From: Kribbella sandramycini
GTDB lineage: Bacteria > Actinomycetota > Actinomycetes > Propionibacteriales > Kribbellaceae
Direction of reading: 5' to 3'
Assembly: GCF_013131805.1 (NCBI RefSeq)
Contig: NZ_JABJRC010000004.1
Coordinates: 478,588-542,587, forward strand
DNA: 64,000 bases
Below are positions 27,627 through 37,624 of the stretch, in pieces (positions within the stretch are counted from its first letter, which is position 1; every line of letters begins with the position of its first letter). The notes under the pieces are model-generated. The model saw only the letters and a list, made by a program, of their open reading frames with translations. It had not been told where the DNA came from and ran no database searches. The position numbers and the translations under genes were made by a program.

Positions 27627-28199
27627 TCAGCCGACGATCAGGCTCATCGCCTCGGCGCGGGTGACCGGGTTGCGGAGCTGGCCGCGGACGGCGGAGGTAA
27701 TCGTCTTGGCGCCCGGTTTGCGGACGCCGCGCATCGTCATACAGAGGTGCTCGCACTCGATCACGACGATCACGCCGCGCGGTTCGAGCAGCTCGACCAG
27801 GGACTCGGCGACCTGGGTGGTCAGCCGCTCCTGGACCTGCGGCCGCTTCGCGTAGACGTCGACCAGGCGGGCCAGCTTGGACAGGCCGGTGATCCGGCCG
27901 TCCCGGTTCGGGATGTAGCCGACGTGCGCGACGCCGGTGAACGGCACCAGGTGGTGCTCGCAGATACTCCAGACCTCGATATCCTTGACCAGGACCATCT
28001 CGTCGTGTTCGAGCTCGAACGTCGTGCTCAGCACGTCCTCGGCCCGCTGCCCGAGCCCGGCGGTGATCTCGGCGTACGAGCGCGCGACCCGGGCCGGGGT
28101 GTCCCGCAGCCCGTCGCGATCCGGGTCCTCCCCGATCGCGTACAACAGCTCGCGTACGGCCCGCTCGGCCCGTTCGTGGTCGAACCCCGGCGCAGTCAT
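27627..28199 (-). CDS. folE: GTP cyclohydrolase I
   Basis: 190 residues. First enzyme of pterin synthesis, GTP to dihydroneopterin triphosphate. Zn ligands are visible in SICEHHLVPF (Cys, His) and CEHLCMTMRGV (Cys); substrate segments include GRITGLSKLARLVDVYAKRPQVQERL and the C-terminal NPVTRAEAMSLI. It lies just downstream of ftsH, separated by a terminator hairpin. Region 27486-27626 contains no gene. Confidence 0.97.
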   Translation of the reverse strand: MTAPGFDHERAERAVRELLYAIGEDPDRDGLRDTPARVARSYAEITAGLGQRAEDVLSTTFELEHDEMVLVKDIEVWSICEHHLVPFTGVAHVGYIPNRDGRITGLSKLARLVDVYAKRPQVQERLTTQVAESLVELLEPRGVIVVIECEHLCMTMRGVRKPGAKTITSAVRGQLRNPVTRAEAMSLIVG

Positions 28200-28215
28200 G
28201 TCGCCACACTAAACG

Positions 28216-28248
28216 GAAGCGCCGCCATCATTTGGATGGCGGCGCTTC
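28216..28248 (-). terminator. rho-independent-like terminator of ftsH
   Basis: A perfect 14-bp stem (GAAGCGCCGCCATC / GATGGCGGCGCTTC) with a five-base loop, 15 bases after the ftsH stop and just before folE. It probably limits read-through from ftsH into the folate genes. Confidence 0.8.
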
Positions 28249-28263
28249 AGCTGGTGACCGGGG

Positions 28264-30303
<2,040 letters not shown>

Positions 30304-30384
30304 GATCGAGGCCTACGCCCCGTCCCTCCTAGCTCGGCAGGCCCGGGTTTCGCGGGCTTGAGACGGTAACACCAGTCCAAGTGT

Positions 30385-30414
30385 CTCGTGCCGCACAAGA
30401 CAACACGGCACGAG
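30385..30414 (-). terminator. hairpin downstream of hpt
   Basis: CTCGTGCCG at 30385-30393 pairs with CGGCACGAG at 30406-30414 around a 12-base loop, 63 bases after the hpt stop. It may end the dacB-to-hpt transcript before the ftsH promoter. No T-run. Confidence 0.5.
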
Positions 30415-30477
30415 GGTCAAGAATGGACGGTACGACCTGTTGTACAGGCTGTCACCAAGTCTGCCCGAGCGGGCCGC

Positions 30478-31032
30478 TCAGGAGTACACGTGCGGCGCGA
30501 GAGTCGCCACGCAGCGCAGGTTCCGGTACTTCTCCGCGTAGTCGAGCCCGTACCCGACGACGAACTCGTCCGGCAGGTCGAAACCGACGTACTTCACCGG
30601 CAGCGCCATCTTGGCGGCCGCGTCCGGCTTGCGGAACGCGGTGCAGATCTCGACCGAGGCCGGCCCGCGGGACTGCAGGTTGCTGACCAGCCAGGTCAGC
30701 GTCAGGCCGGTGTCGATGATGTCCTCGACGATCAGCACGTGCCGGTTGCTGATGTCGGTGTCCAGGTCCTTCAGGATCCGGACCACACCGGAAGACTTGG
30801 TGCCCGAGCCGTACGACGAGACGGCCATCCAGTCCATCTCGACGTGCCGCGTGAACGAGCGGGCCAGATCGGCCATCACCATCACGGCGCCCTTCAGGAC
30901 GCCGACGATGAGCAGGTCCTTGCCCTCGTAGTCCTGCTCGATCCGCGTGGCCAGCTCCCGGAGCTTCCCCAGGATCTGCTCCTCGGTGTAATGGATCTGA
31001 GCCAGGTCCTTCTCGATGTCCGAAGCATCCAC
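30478..31032 (-). CDS. hpt: hypoxanthine phosphoribosyltransferase
   Basis: 184 residues from GTG 31032. Purine salvage: joins hypoxanthine or guanine to PRPP. The PRPP loop VLIVEDIIDTGLTL is clear, LIVGVLKGAVMVMADLAR is the N-terminal loop, and FDLPDEFVVGYGLDYAEKYRNL is the purine-binding/flap end. It starts four bases after tilS, matching the tilS-hpt-ftsH order common in Gram-positives. Confidence 0.96.
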   Translation of the reverse strand: MDASDIEKDLAQIHYTEEQILGKLRELATRIEQDYEGKDLLIVGVLKGAVMVMADLARSFTRHVEMDWMAVSSYGSGTKSSGVVRILKDLDTDISNRHVLIVEDIIDTGLTLTWLVSNLQSRGPASVEICTAFRKPDAAAKMALPVKYVGFDLPDEFVVGYGLDYAEKYRNLRCVATLAPHVYS

Positions 31033-31036
31033 GGGT

Positions 31037-32119
31037 TCAGCCTGTCATATCTGTGCCCAGGATTATGAATCCGCCCCGGCGGACCGCGCGGACTCCTTGG
31101 GGGAGGTCGATCCAGCGCTGGCCGCGCCAGTCGGTGACGAGCGCGTCGACGGCGGCGACGTGGCCGGCGGTGAGGTCGGTGGCCCGTGATCCGGCCTCCA
31201 GGGCTGCCTGACGCAGCACGCGGGTGCGGAGCGCGGCGGGCTCGTCTGCGAGCGCTCCGACCTCACAGTGCACTTCTCCGTCGGTACGGCGTACTGCGGT
31301 CTCGGCCAGGTCCGCAGCGAGCTGGTCGAGGGCGTCGGCGTCCGCCCGGAGGAGGCCGGCTGTGCGGGCGAGCGCCTCGACCACGCCGGGGCCCAGCGCC
31401 TCTTCGAGCACCGGCAGGACTTCGTGGCGCACGCGGACCCGGGTGTACGTCGGATCGTCGTTGTGCGGGTCGTGCCACGGCCGGAGCCCGGAGGCGATAC
31501 AGGCGGCGGCCGTCGTGGCGCGGGGCACCTCCAGGAACGGACGCCGAAGCAGCCCGGCCACTGCGGCCATCCCAGCCAGCGAACGGGCCCCGGAGCCCCG
31601 CCCGAGCCCGAGCAACACCGTCTCCGCCTGGTCGTCCCGGGTGTGCGCCAGCAGGACGACGTCCGCTCCGAACTCGTCCGCGGCCGCCCGCAGCGCGTCG
31701 TACCGAGCCGACCGCGCAGCCGCCTCCGGTCCCCCCGCGCTCCCAACCTCCACCACACGCACCTGAACCGGATCGAGCCCCAGCCCCCGACACTGCTCCG
31801 CCGCAATCTCCGCCGTCCGCCCCGAGTCCGGCTGCAACCCGTGGTCGACGATGACCGCCCCCGCGCGTACTCCGAGCTTCGGCGCCGCGAAAGCGGTGGC
31901 TGCCGCGAGCGCGAGAGAGTCGGTGCCACCAGAGCAGGCGACGAGAGCAGTCGTCCCAACAGGCAGGTCGGCCAGCGCGGCCCGTACGGCCTCACGAACC
32001 CGAGCGATCGCCGGATGCAGCCGCCCCCGCCGCTCCTCACCACCACCGGCGGCCCCCGCCGCCATACCTTCTTCGGCGCCGGAGGCGCCGTCAGCCGTGG
32101 AGGCGGGTGATCCAGGCAT
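31037..32119 (-). CDS. tilS: tRNA(Ile)-lysidine synthetase
   Basis: 360 residues. It converts C34 of the AUA-decoding tRNA-Ile to lysidine. The PP-loop SGGTDSLAL lies near residue 64, with VIVDHGLQPDSG, LLAHTRDDQAETVLLGLGRGSG and RRPFLEVPRATTAAACIASGLRPWHDPHNDDPTYTRVRVRHEVLP (read as separate motifs) following. The start is uncertain: ATG 32119 overlaps the metalloprotease end by 29 bases, and an internal ATG at 32065 is also possible, since the first 30 residues are low-complexity. Confidence 0.92.
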   Translation of the reverse strand: MPGSPASTADGASGAEEGMAAGAAGGGEERRGRLHPAIARVREAVRAALADLPVGTTALVACSGGTDSLALAAATAFAAPKLGVRAGAVIVDHGLQPDSGRTAEIAAEQCRGLGLDPVQVRVVEVGSAGGPEAAARSARYDALRAAADEFGADVVLLAHTRDDQAETVLLGLGRGSGARSLAGMAAVAGLLRRPFLEVPRATTAAACIASGLRPWHDPHNDDPTYTRVRVRHEVLPVLEEALGPGVVEALARTAGLLRADADALDQLAADLAETAVRRTDGEVHCEVGALADEPAALRTRVLRQAALEAGSRATDLTAGHVAAVDALVTDWRGQRWIDLPQGVRAVRRGGFIILGTDMTG

Positions 32120-33185
32120 CGGGGTTCGCGATCTCGTTCTTGGTGGGGAGGGTGTTCGGACCGGTCCAGACCCGGTTGAACCCGTCCATGCCGACCTGGT
32201 CGACGACGCGGCGGACGAACGCGGCGCCGTCCTTGTACTGCCGCAGTTTCGCGTCCAGCCCGAGCAGCTTCTTCAGCAGCTGGTCGACCGGGTTCCCACT
32301 CTGTCGCCGCGACGTGAACTTGGAACGGATCACGTCCACGGTCGGAATGACCGCCGGCCCGACGCCGTCCATCACGAAGTCCGCATGCCCTTCCAGCAAC
32401 GACATGACCGCGGTCAGGCGGTCCAGCACCGCACGCTGCTCCGGCGACTGCATCAGGTCGACCAAGCTCAGCTCGGCCTCACCACGCACCGACCGGCCCA
32501 GCCGTTGCACAGCCTCCCGCAGCATCGCCGCGTACGCCGAAGCGTCCAGCTCGGCCTGGTCGAGGAACAGCCCGATCTCGGACCGCAGGTGGTCCCGCAG
32601 CCACGGCACTGCCGTGAACTGCACCCGGTGCGTCTCCTCGTGCAGACAGACCCACAACCGGAAGTCCCGCGGCACAACGCCCAGCTCGGACTCCACGTGC
32701 ATCACATTCGGCGCCACGAGCAGCAGCCGCCCGGTCAGCCCAGGACGGGCCGGGTCCGGCTCGGCCGGATAGAACGGGTCGAACTGCCCCAAGACCCGAG
32801 AAGACATGAAAGCGAGCAGCGCGCCCGCCTCGATCGCTGTCACCCGAGAGCCGACCGCAGAGGACAGCCCGCTGGTGCGGTCGGCCTTCTCGCGCAGCTT
32901 GTCGGTCAGCGGCTTCAGCACGGTCCGGAAGCCGTCCGCGTTCGCCTGGACCCAGCCAGGGCGGTCCACGATCACGACCGGCGCAGTGGCCGACGTCGCC
33001 TGCAGACCGGTGAACTCGCGCACGTGATGCTCGGAGTCGGCCGCGAACTGCCGCAGCTCGGCAACGACCTGCTCTGCCTCGGCGCGGCTGACCACTGGTC
33101 CCGGTCGCAGCAGCCGTCGGGCCACACCGGTCGCCAGCTGCCAGTCGACCATCTCAGCCGCTGTATCGCCTTCCGCCGTACTCAT
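32091..33185 (-). CDS. zinc-dependent metalloprotease (DUF2342 family)
   Basis: 364 residues. The zinc motif HEETH sits in RLWVCLHEETHRVQFTAVPWLRDHL; a downstream Glu-containing segment MSLLEGHADFVMDGVG probably gives the third ligand. Homologues (Rv3626c) lie between tilS and dacB and have been annotated as F420-biosynthesis associated, without a proven role. No signal peptide, so cytoplasmic. Confidence 0.9.
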   Translation of the reverse strand: MSTAEGDTAAEMVDWQLATGVARRLLRPGPVVSRAEAEQVVAELRQFAADSEHHVREFTGLQATSATAPVVIVDRPGWVQANADGFRTVLKPLTDKLREKADRTSGLSSAVGSRVTAIEAGALLAFMSSRVLGQFDPFYPAEPDPARPGLTGRLLLVAPNVMHVESELGVVPRDFRLWVCLHEETHRVQFTAVPWLRDHLRSEIGLFLDQAELDASAYAAMLREAVQRLGRSVRGEAELSLVDLMQSPEQRAVLDRLTAVMSLLEGHADFVMDGVGPAVIPTVDVIRSKFTSRRQSGNPVDQLLKKLLGLDAKLRQYKDGAAFVRRVVDQVGMDGFNRVWTGPNTLPTKNEIANPDAWITRLHG

Positions 33186-33225
33186 ACGTCGACACTAGTC
33201 GCAGGAACAAGCCGCGGCAGCTAAC

Positions 33226-34569
33226 TCAGCACCCGCAGTTGGCCAACGCAGCAGCCGCACGGTCCAGCGCGGCGCGCGCATCGAGCGTTTTCGGCACCGG
33301 AACACTGTCACTCGCGACCGCAAAGGCCAGCAGCGTCCCACTCCGCGTCCGGACCATCCCGGCCAGACTGTGGACGCCGGTCAGCGTCCCGGTCTTCGCC
33401 CGGACCAGACCGGTCCCAGGACCCGCCCCACCGGAGCCGAAGCGGTCCTCAAGGCTTCCGGTGAAACCGGCGACCGGAAGACCCGTCAGCAGGTGCCGCA
33501 GCTCCGGGTGGTCCTTCGAAGCGGCCACCCGAACCGCACCGGCCAGTACGTCGAGGGTGACCTTGTTCGTCCGGGTCAGCCCGCTGCCGTCGTAGATCGA
33601 CGACTTGCCGACGTCGAGCCCGAGCTTGGTCAGCGTCTCCTCGACGCCCTTGGCGCCACCGGTGTACGAGCCGCCGCTCTTGGTCGCCAGACCGACATGG
33701 CGGAGCAGAACCTCCGCACCGTCGTTGTCACTGTGCAGATTCACGTATTCGACGATCTGACCGACCGTCGGCGACGCCACCCGGGCCAGCGCCTCCGCAC
33801 CGGCCGGTGCGCTCTTCGGCTTGGGCGCGCCGGTGACATCAATGCCATTGCCGATCAGAAGCTTGGCGAACCACCCAGCCGCCGCCTGCGCCGGCGACTC
33901 CGACCGTTTGGCCATTCCGCGCGCGATCCGGCCCTCGTCCACCCACAGCGCCGACGTCCGGGCCGCGATGCCCTCCGGCAGGTAGTTGGACTCCCAGCGC
34001 GCGTTCCCGGCCGGCCCGGTGAACAGGGAGGCGTCGTACCCGAGGGTGACGCTGGTGACGCCCGCTGCCTTCAGCGCCTTCGCCGTGCTGACTGCCAGCG
34101 CCTGGAGGGTCGCCCGGGTCGGGTAGTCCTCGCGCGCCGACGACTTGATCGTCAGCAGCGGGTCACCGCCGCCGACGAGCACGATCGAGCCCTTGCCCGC
34201 GCTCACGACCTTCGTGCTGAACCGGTGCTCCGGCCCGAGCGTCGCGAGCGCCGAGACCGTCGTCAGCAGCTTCAGCGTGGACGCCGGGGTGTACGGAGTC
34301 GAGGCTCCGGTGGCGTACGCCACTTTCTCCCGGGCGACGTCGTACACGTAGACGCCCCGGTGCTTGCCCAGCGCCGGGTCCGCGAGGATGCCGGCCAGCG
34401 CTTTCTGCACACCGAGCGAAGTCGGCGCGGCACCCTCCGCCGTCGCCGGAGCCAGCACCGGCGGCGCGGACCGCGCGGATCCGGGTACGGCGCGCGCTCC
34501 GCCCGCCAAGCCGAGGCACAAGGCTGTGGCGAGCAGCGTGACGAACACCGCACGAGGAGGACGGGCCAC
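33226..34569 (-). CDS. dacB: D-alanyl-D-alanine carboxypeptidase/endopeptidase (PBP4, S13 family)
   Basis: 447 residues with a signal peptide (about 1-28). Penicillin-binding motifs: TPASTLKLLTT with Ser-x-x-Lys, LHSDNDGAEVLLRHV with Ser-Asp-Asn, and VRAKTGTLTGVHSLAG with Lys-Thr-Gly. The enzyme trims or cleaves peptidoglycan peptides outside the membrane. It starts with GTG and is divergent from ppa, 50 bases away, as in M. tuberculosis Rv3627c/Rv3628. Two further minus-strand genes follow in the same direction. Confidence 0.95.
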   Translation of the reverse strand: MARPPRAVFVTLLATALCLGLAGGARAVPGSARSAPPVLAPATAEGAAPTSLGVQKALAGILADPALGKHRGVYVYDVAREKVAYATGASTPYTPASTLKLLTTVSALATLGPEHRFSTKVVSAGKGSIVLVGGGDPLLTIKSSAREDYPTRATLQALAVSTAKALKAAGVTSVTLGYDASLFTGPAGNARWESNYLPEGIAARTSALWVDEGRIARGMAKRSESPAQAAAGWFAKLLIGNGIDVTGAPKPKSAPAGAEALARVASPTVGQIVEYVNLHSDNDGAEVLLRHVGLATKSGGSYTGGAKGVEETLTKLGLDVGKSSIYDGSGLTRTNKVTLDVLAGAVRVAASKDHPELRHLLTGLPVAGFTGSLEDRFGSGGAGPGTGLVRAKTGTLTGVHSLAGMVRTRSGTLLAFAVASDSVPVPKTLDARAALDRAAAALANCGC

Positions 34570-34606
34570 CGGGCTGCTCCTGTCATTTGGTCGGTCCGAA
34601 CCGTGA

Positions 34607-34612
34607 CAGTAT
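34607..34612 (+). promoter_or_regulatory. -10 element for leaderless ppa
   Basis: CAGTAT ends seven bases before the ppa ATG and no Shine-Dalgarno sequence is present, so the transcript probably begins at or next to the start codon. Confidence 0.4.
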
Positions 34613-34619
34613 CTGCCGT

Positions 34620-35108
34620 ATGGAGTTCGACGTCTTCATCGAGATCCCCAAGGGCACCCGCAACAAGTACGAGCTGGACCACAAGACGAACCGGCTGCGG
34701 CTCGACCGCACCCTGTTCACGGCCACTCAGTACCCGTCCGACTACGGCTTCATCGAGGACACCCTGGGCCAGGACGGCGATCCGCTGGACGCGCTCGTGC
34801 TGCTCCCCGAGCCGACCTTCCCCGGCTGCCTGATCAGCGCCCGCGCGATCGGCATGTTCCGGATGACCGACGAGAAGGGCCCGGACGACAAGGTCGTCTG
34901 CGTCCCGGCCGGCGACCCGCGCCAGGAGCACCTGCGCGACATCCACCACCTGCCGGAGTTCGACCGGCTCGAGATCCAGCACTTCTTCGAGGTCTACAAG
35001 GACCTCGAGCCGGGCAAGTCCGTCGAAGGCGCCACCTGGGTCGGCCGCGCGGACGCCGAGGCCGAGATCAGCGCCTCCTTCGCCCGGCTCAAGACCGAAG
35101 GCCACTGA
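34620..35108 (+). CDS. ppa: inorganic pyrophosphatase
   Basis: 162 residues, the usual size of actinobacterial family I PPase. Active-site pieces: MEFDVFIEIPKGTRNKYELD, YPSDYGFIEDT, DGDPLDALVLL and VCVPAGDPRQEHLRDIHHLP with the extra His pair known from the mycobacterial enzyme. It hydrolyses PPi in the cytosol. I use ATG 34620 because the family starts at MEFDV and a -10 hexamer lies seven bases before it. Confidence 0.97.
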   Translation: MEFDVFIEIPKGTRNKYELDHKTNRLRLDRTLFTATQYPSDYGFIEDTLGQDGDPLDALVLLPEPTFPGCLISARAIGMFRMTDEKGPDDKVVCVPAGDPRQEHLRDIHHLPEFDRLEIQHFFEVYKDLEPGKSVEGATWVGRADAEAEISASFARLKTEGH

Positions 35109-35118
35109 GCGACAGCGA

Positions 35119-35286
35119 CTACCAGCCGACCAGGGAGTACGACGCGTACTCCCGGTCGTCGTTGCGCTGGGCAATGACCGGCGGCTCGGGCGCGGGGGCC
35201 GGCTGCGGCTCCTTGCGGCGGTTGGCCGGCCGGAGCCGGGCGAGGGTCGCGGTCCACGCTGTTCGGTTGAGTCTCATCACGTGCAT
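35119..35286 (-). CDS. small basic protein of unknown function
   Basis: 55 residues from ATG 35286 (or 52 from ATG 35277). The reading frame has the G/C-rich third positions of real genes, and AGGACGGGG stands before the first ATG. The N-terminal half is Arg-rich (MRLNRTAWTATLARLRPANR), the middle is Pro-rich (EPQPAPAPEPPV), and the end is DDREYASYSLVGW, with tyrosines near the C-terminus. Not recognised as a known family. It lies 33 bases downstream of the NlpC/P60 gene start region's opposite end, convergent with ppa. Confidence 0.5.
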   Translation of the reverse strand: MHVMRLNRTAWTATLARLRPANRRKEPQPAPAPEPPVIAQRNDDREYASYSLVGW

Positions 35287-35319
35287 CCCCGTCCTGCGGT
35301 GGTTCGGTCCTGCGGTGGT

Positions 35320-36624
35320 TCAGGGGCGGCCGAAGAAGTCCGGCGGCTCCCAGTAGTAGACGCTCTGGATCTGGACCGGTTTGCCCGAGCGGGGGGCGTG
35401 GATCATCCGCCCGTCGCCGAGGTACATGCCGACGTGGTGGATGGTGGCCGGGTTGTCCGGGTCGATCGACCAGAAGATCAGGTCGCCCGGGCGCAGCTCG
35501 TCCTCGTCGATGTGCCGGGTCTGCTCGTACTGCGCGACGCTGTAGTGCGGGAGCTGGACGCCGGCCCGCTTCCAGGCGCCCATCATCAGGCCCGAGCAGT
35601 CCCAGCGGGAGGGGCCGGTACCGCCCCAGAGGTACATGTCGCCGCGCTGGGCGAGCGCGAAGTTGATCGCCGCCTGGGCGCCCCGGCCGCCCGTACCGCC
35701 GCCGCCGGGACGCTCCTTACGCGGCTTCTTCTTCCCGGGTTTCTTGCCCTGCTCGCGCTCCTCGCGCTCTTCCCGGGCCTTCTCGGCCGCTTCGCGGGCG
35801 CGCTCGGCGGCCTCGCGGGCGGCGATCTTACGGCGTAGTTCGGCGGCCTTCTTCGCGGCGAGAGCGGCGGCGCGCTGTCGCGCAAGCTCCTCGAGCCCCC
35901 GCTGCCGCTGGGCGGCCACCTGGATGGACGTGTTCTGCAGGACGGCGAGCTGGGCGATCGACTGCTGGCGCTGAACGCCCATCGCGGTGACCGCCGCGGA
36001 CTGCGCGCGCTCGGCCGCCTCGGCCGCCCGCTTCGCCCGCGCGGCCTCGTCGGTCGCCTGCTTCACCTTGACCACGGCCTGATCGGCCTGGACCTTGAAC
36101 AGATTCGTGACGACCTGGGACGCCGAATAGCGCAAGTACGAGCCCTGCATCGCGGCCGACACCGAGTGCGCGGCGCCGGCCGAGTCGAGCAGCTGCTGCG
36201 GCCCTTCGGCGGTGAACAGCGGGCCGAGTTTCGCGATATCGCCGCCGCCTTGGTACGACGCCGCCGCGAACCGGCCGATCTGCTGTCGCTGCTCGGTCAG
36301 GGTTTTCTGCGCCTTCGCGGCCCGCGCCGCCGCAGCAGCGGCGTCCTTACGGGCCTGCTCCAGCCGGTAGACGGCTCCGTTGTACGCCTCGTCGGCGATC
36401 CCGGACCGGACGCCGAGCTGCTCGAGCCGGGCCTCGGCCGCGGCCAGCTGCTGCTCGATCGCCTTGACCTGCCCCGCCTTGTCGGCGGCCGCCTTCTTGG
36501 CCCGCTCGACCGCGGCCTGCGAAGGGATCACCGGCGGCGACGGCTTGGCCTGGGCGGTGACCGGAACAACGGTCATGGAACCGGCCAGACAGACGGTCAA
36601 CACACCCGAGAGCAGTGTCCGCAT
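35320..36624 (-). CDS. secreted NlpC/P60 peptidoglycan hydrolase with coiled coil
   Basis: 434 residues. Signal peptide about 1-26. Residues 35-300 form long Ala/Arg/Glu-rich helices (coiled coil, as in RipA-type hydrolases), then a Lys/Pro/Gly linker (GKKPGKKKPRKERPGGGG). The C-terminal NlpC/P60 domain has the catalytic Cys in RWDCSGLMMGAW and the His in TIHHVGMYLGDG. It probably cleaves D-Glu-mDAP bonds during growth or division. GGAAGGGA stands before the ATG. The long upstream region (36625-36770) is A/T-richer and contains the palindrome TACAAGCTTGTA at 36749; no riboswitch was recognised. Confidence 0.93.
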   Translation of the reverse strand: MRTLLSGVLTVCLAGSMTVVPVTAQAKPSPPVIPSQAAVERAKKAAADKAGQVKAIEQQLAAAEARLEQLGVRSGIADEAYNGAVYRLEQARKDAAAAAARAAKAQKTLTEQRQQIGRFAAASYQGGGDIAKLGPLFTAEGPQQLLDSAGAAHSVSAAMQGSYLRYSASQVVTNLFKVQADQAVVKVKQATDEAARAKRAAEAAERAQSAAVTAMGVQRQQSIAQLAVLQNTSIQVAAQRQRGLEELARQRAAALAAKKAAELRRKIAAREAAERAREAAEKAREEREEREQGKKPGKKKPRKERPGGGGTGGRGAQAAINFALAQRGDMYLWGGTGPSRWDCSGLMMGAWKRAGVQLPHYSVAQYEQTRHIDEDELRPGDLIFWSIDPDNPATIHHVGMYLGDGRMIHAPRSGKPVQIQSVYYWEPPDFFGRP

Positions 36625-36770
36625 GAGGTCGTCCCTTCCGCCAATTGGCCCTCCTGGACCACATACGTGACACTAATTGCCTTGAGCCCCATTGGGAACA
36701 GTTTTCACACAAGTATCTTTGTTTCACCTGCGTGTCGACTTGACAAACTACAAGCTTGTAATTCACGAAA

Positions 36771-36803
36771 AAGCGCCCCGCCGGCCGGAGCCAGGGGGCG
36801 CTT
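36771..36803 (-). terminator. terminator of the nuclease-like/propeller operon
   Basis: AAGCGCCCC at 36771-36779 pairs with GGGGCGCTT at 36795-36803, 18 bases after the stop at 36821. On the minus strand the hairpin is followed by TTTCGTG. Confidence 0.7.
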
Positions 36804-36820
36804 CCGCGCTCGGAACAGGG

Positions 36821-37624
36821 TCAGCGGAGGTTGAACGAGGCAACGACCGGTAGGTGGTCGGAGGCCTGGCTGACCGGTACCGAGGCCTTCGTCGGCCGCA
36901 GTTGCCGGCTGTGCAACTGGTAGTCGATCCGGGCCGTGGCGTTGTCCGCCGGGCTCGTGTGCCCGGGTCCGGCGCCGACCTCGGTCCAGGCGTCGGCGAG
37001 GACGTCGGTCAGCGTCTTGATCTCCGGCGTATCGGGCCGCGCGTTCAGATCGCCGACGAGCAGCGTCGCCCGTTTCGGCGTCCCGAGCAGCTCGACCACC
37101 TTCTGCGCCTGCTCGAGCCGCTCGGGCGGGTTGATGTTGGTCAGGTGCGTGTTCGCGAACCGCAGCTCGGCGCCGCGAACCTTGAGCGTGGCGACCGCGA
37201 GCCCGCGCTGCTCACTGCCCGGATACAGCGGCAGCGGCGTGTTCTGGAAGCTCTTGATCGGGAACTTCGACAGGATCGCCGTCCCGTACTGGCGCCGGGG
37301 CTCGCCCGGGTTCAGCGGCGGCAGGTCGAGGTTGGCGGCGTACGCGTAGTGCATCTTGAGCCGCTTCGCGAACCACGCGGGCTGGTCGACCCAGTTGCTG
37401 CGTTCGCTCCAGTGCCGATCGACCTCCTGCAGGCCGACGACGTCCGCGCCGCTCTGCTCGATCACCGCGGCGATGCGCTCCAGGTCGAGGACGCCGTCCG
37501 TCCCGGCGCCGTGATGGATGTTGTACGAAATCACCGTCACCGACCGACCGCGGTCCGGTACGGCGGACGCCGCGACCGGGACGGTCATCAGCAACCCGAC
37601 CAGCAACACCAATGCGCGCTTCAT
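36821..37624 (-). CDS. secreted endonuclease/exonuclease/phosphatase family protein
   Basis: 267 residues from ATG 37624, which has GGAGG eight bases upstream and overlaps the previous stop (ATGA). Signal peptide KRALVLLVGLLMTVPVAASA. The fold motifs are VTVISYNIHHGAGTDG (Asn), VVGLQEVDRH (metal Glu), RFANTHLTNI (His), LLVGDLNARPDTPE (Asp-x-Asn) and ASDHLPVVASF (Asp-His). Extracellular nuclease or phosphodiesterase; substrate unknown. Confidence 0.9.
   Translation of the reverse strand: MKRALVLLVGLLMTVPVAASAVPDRGRSVTVISYNIHHGAGTDGVLDLERIAAVIEQSGADVVGLQEVDRHWSERSNWVDQPAWFAKRLKMHYAYAANLDLPPLNPGEPRRQYGTAILSKFPIKSFQNTPLPLYPGSEQRGLAVATLKVRGAELRFANTHLTNINPPERLEQAQKVVELLGTPKRATLLVGDLNARPDTPEIKTLTDVLADAWTEVGAGPGHTSPADNATARIDYQLHSRQLRPTKASVPVSQASDHLPVVASFNLR

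Noticed and set aside
36749..36760. TACAAGCTTGTA palindrome and a TTGACA at 36740 as a plus-strand promoter
   Set aside because: No plus-strand gene follows and no convincing -10 at the right distance was found; noted only within the NlpC/P60 entry.
36625..36770. c-di-AMP (ydaO-type) riboswitch upstream of the NlpC/P60 gene
   Set aside because: Such riboswitches often precede cell-wall hydrolase genes, but the conserved core elements were not recognised in this 150-base region.
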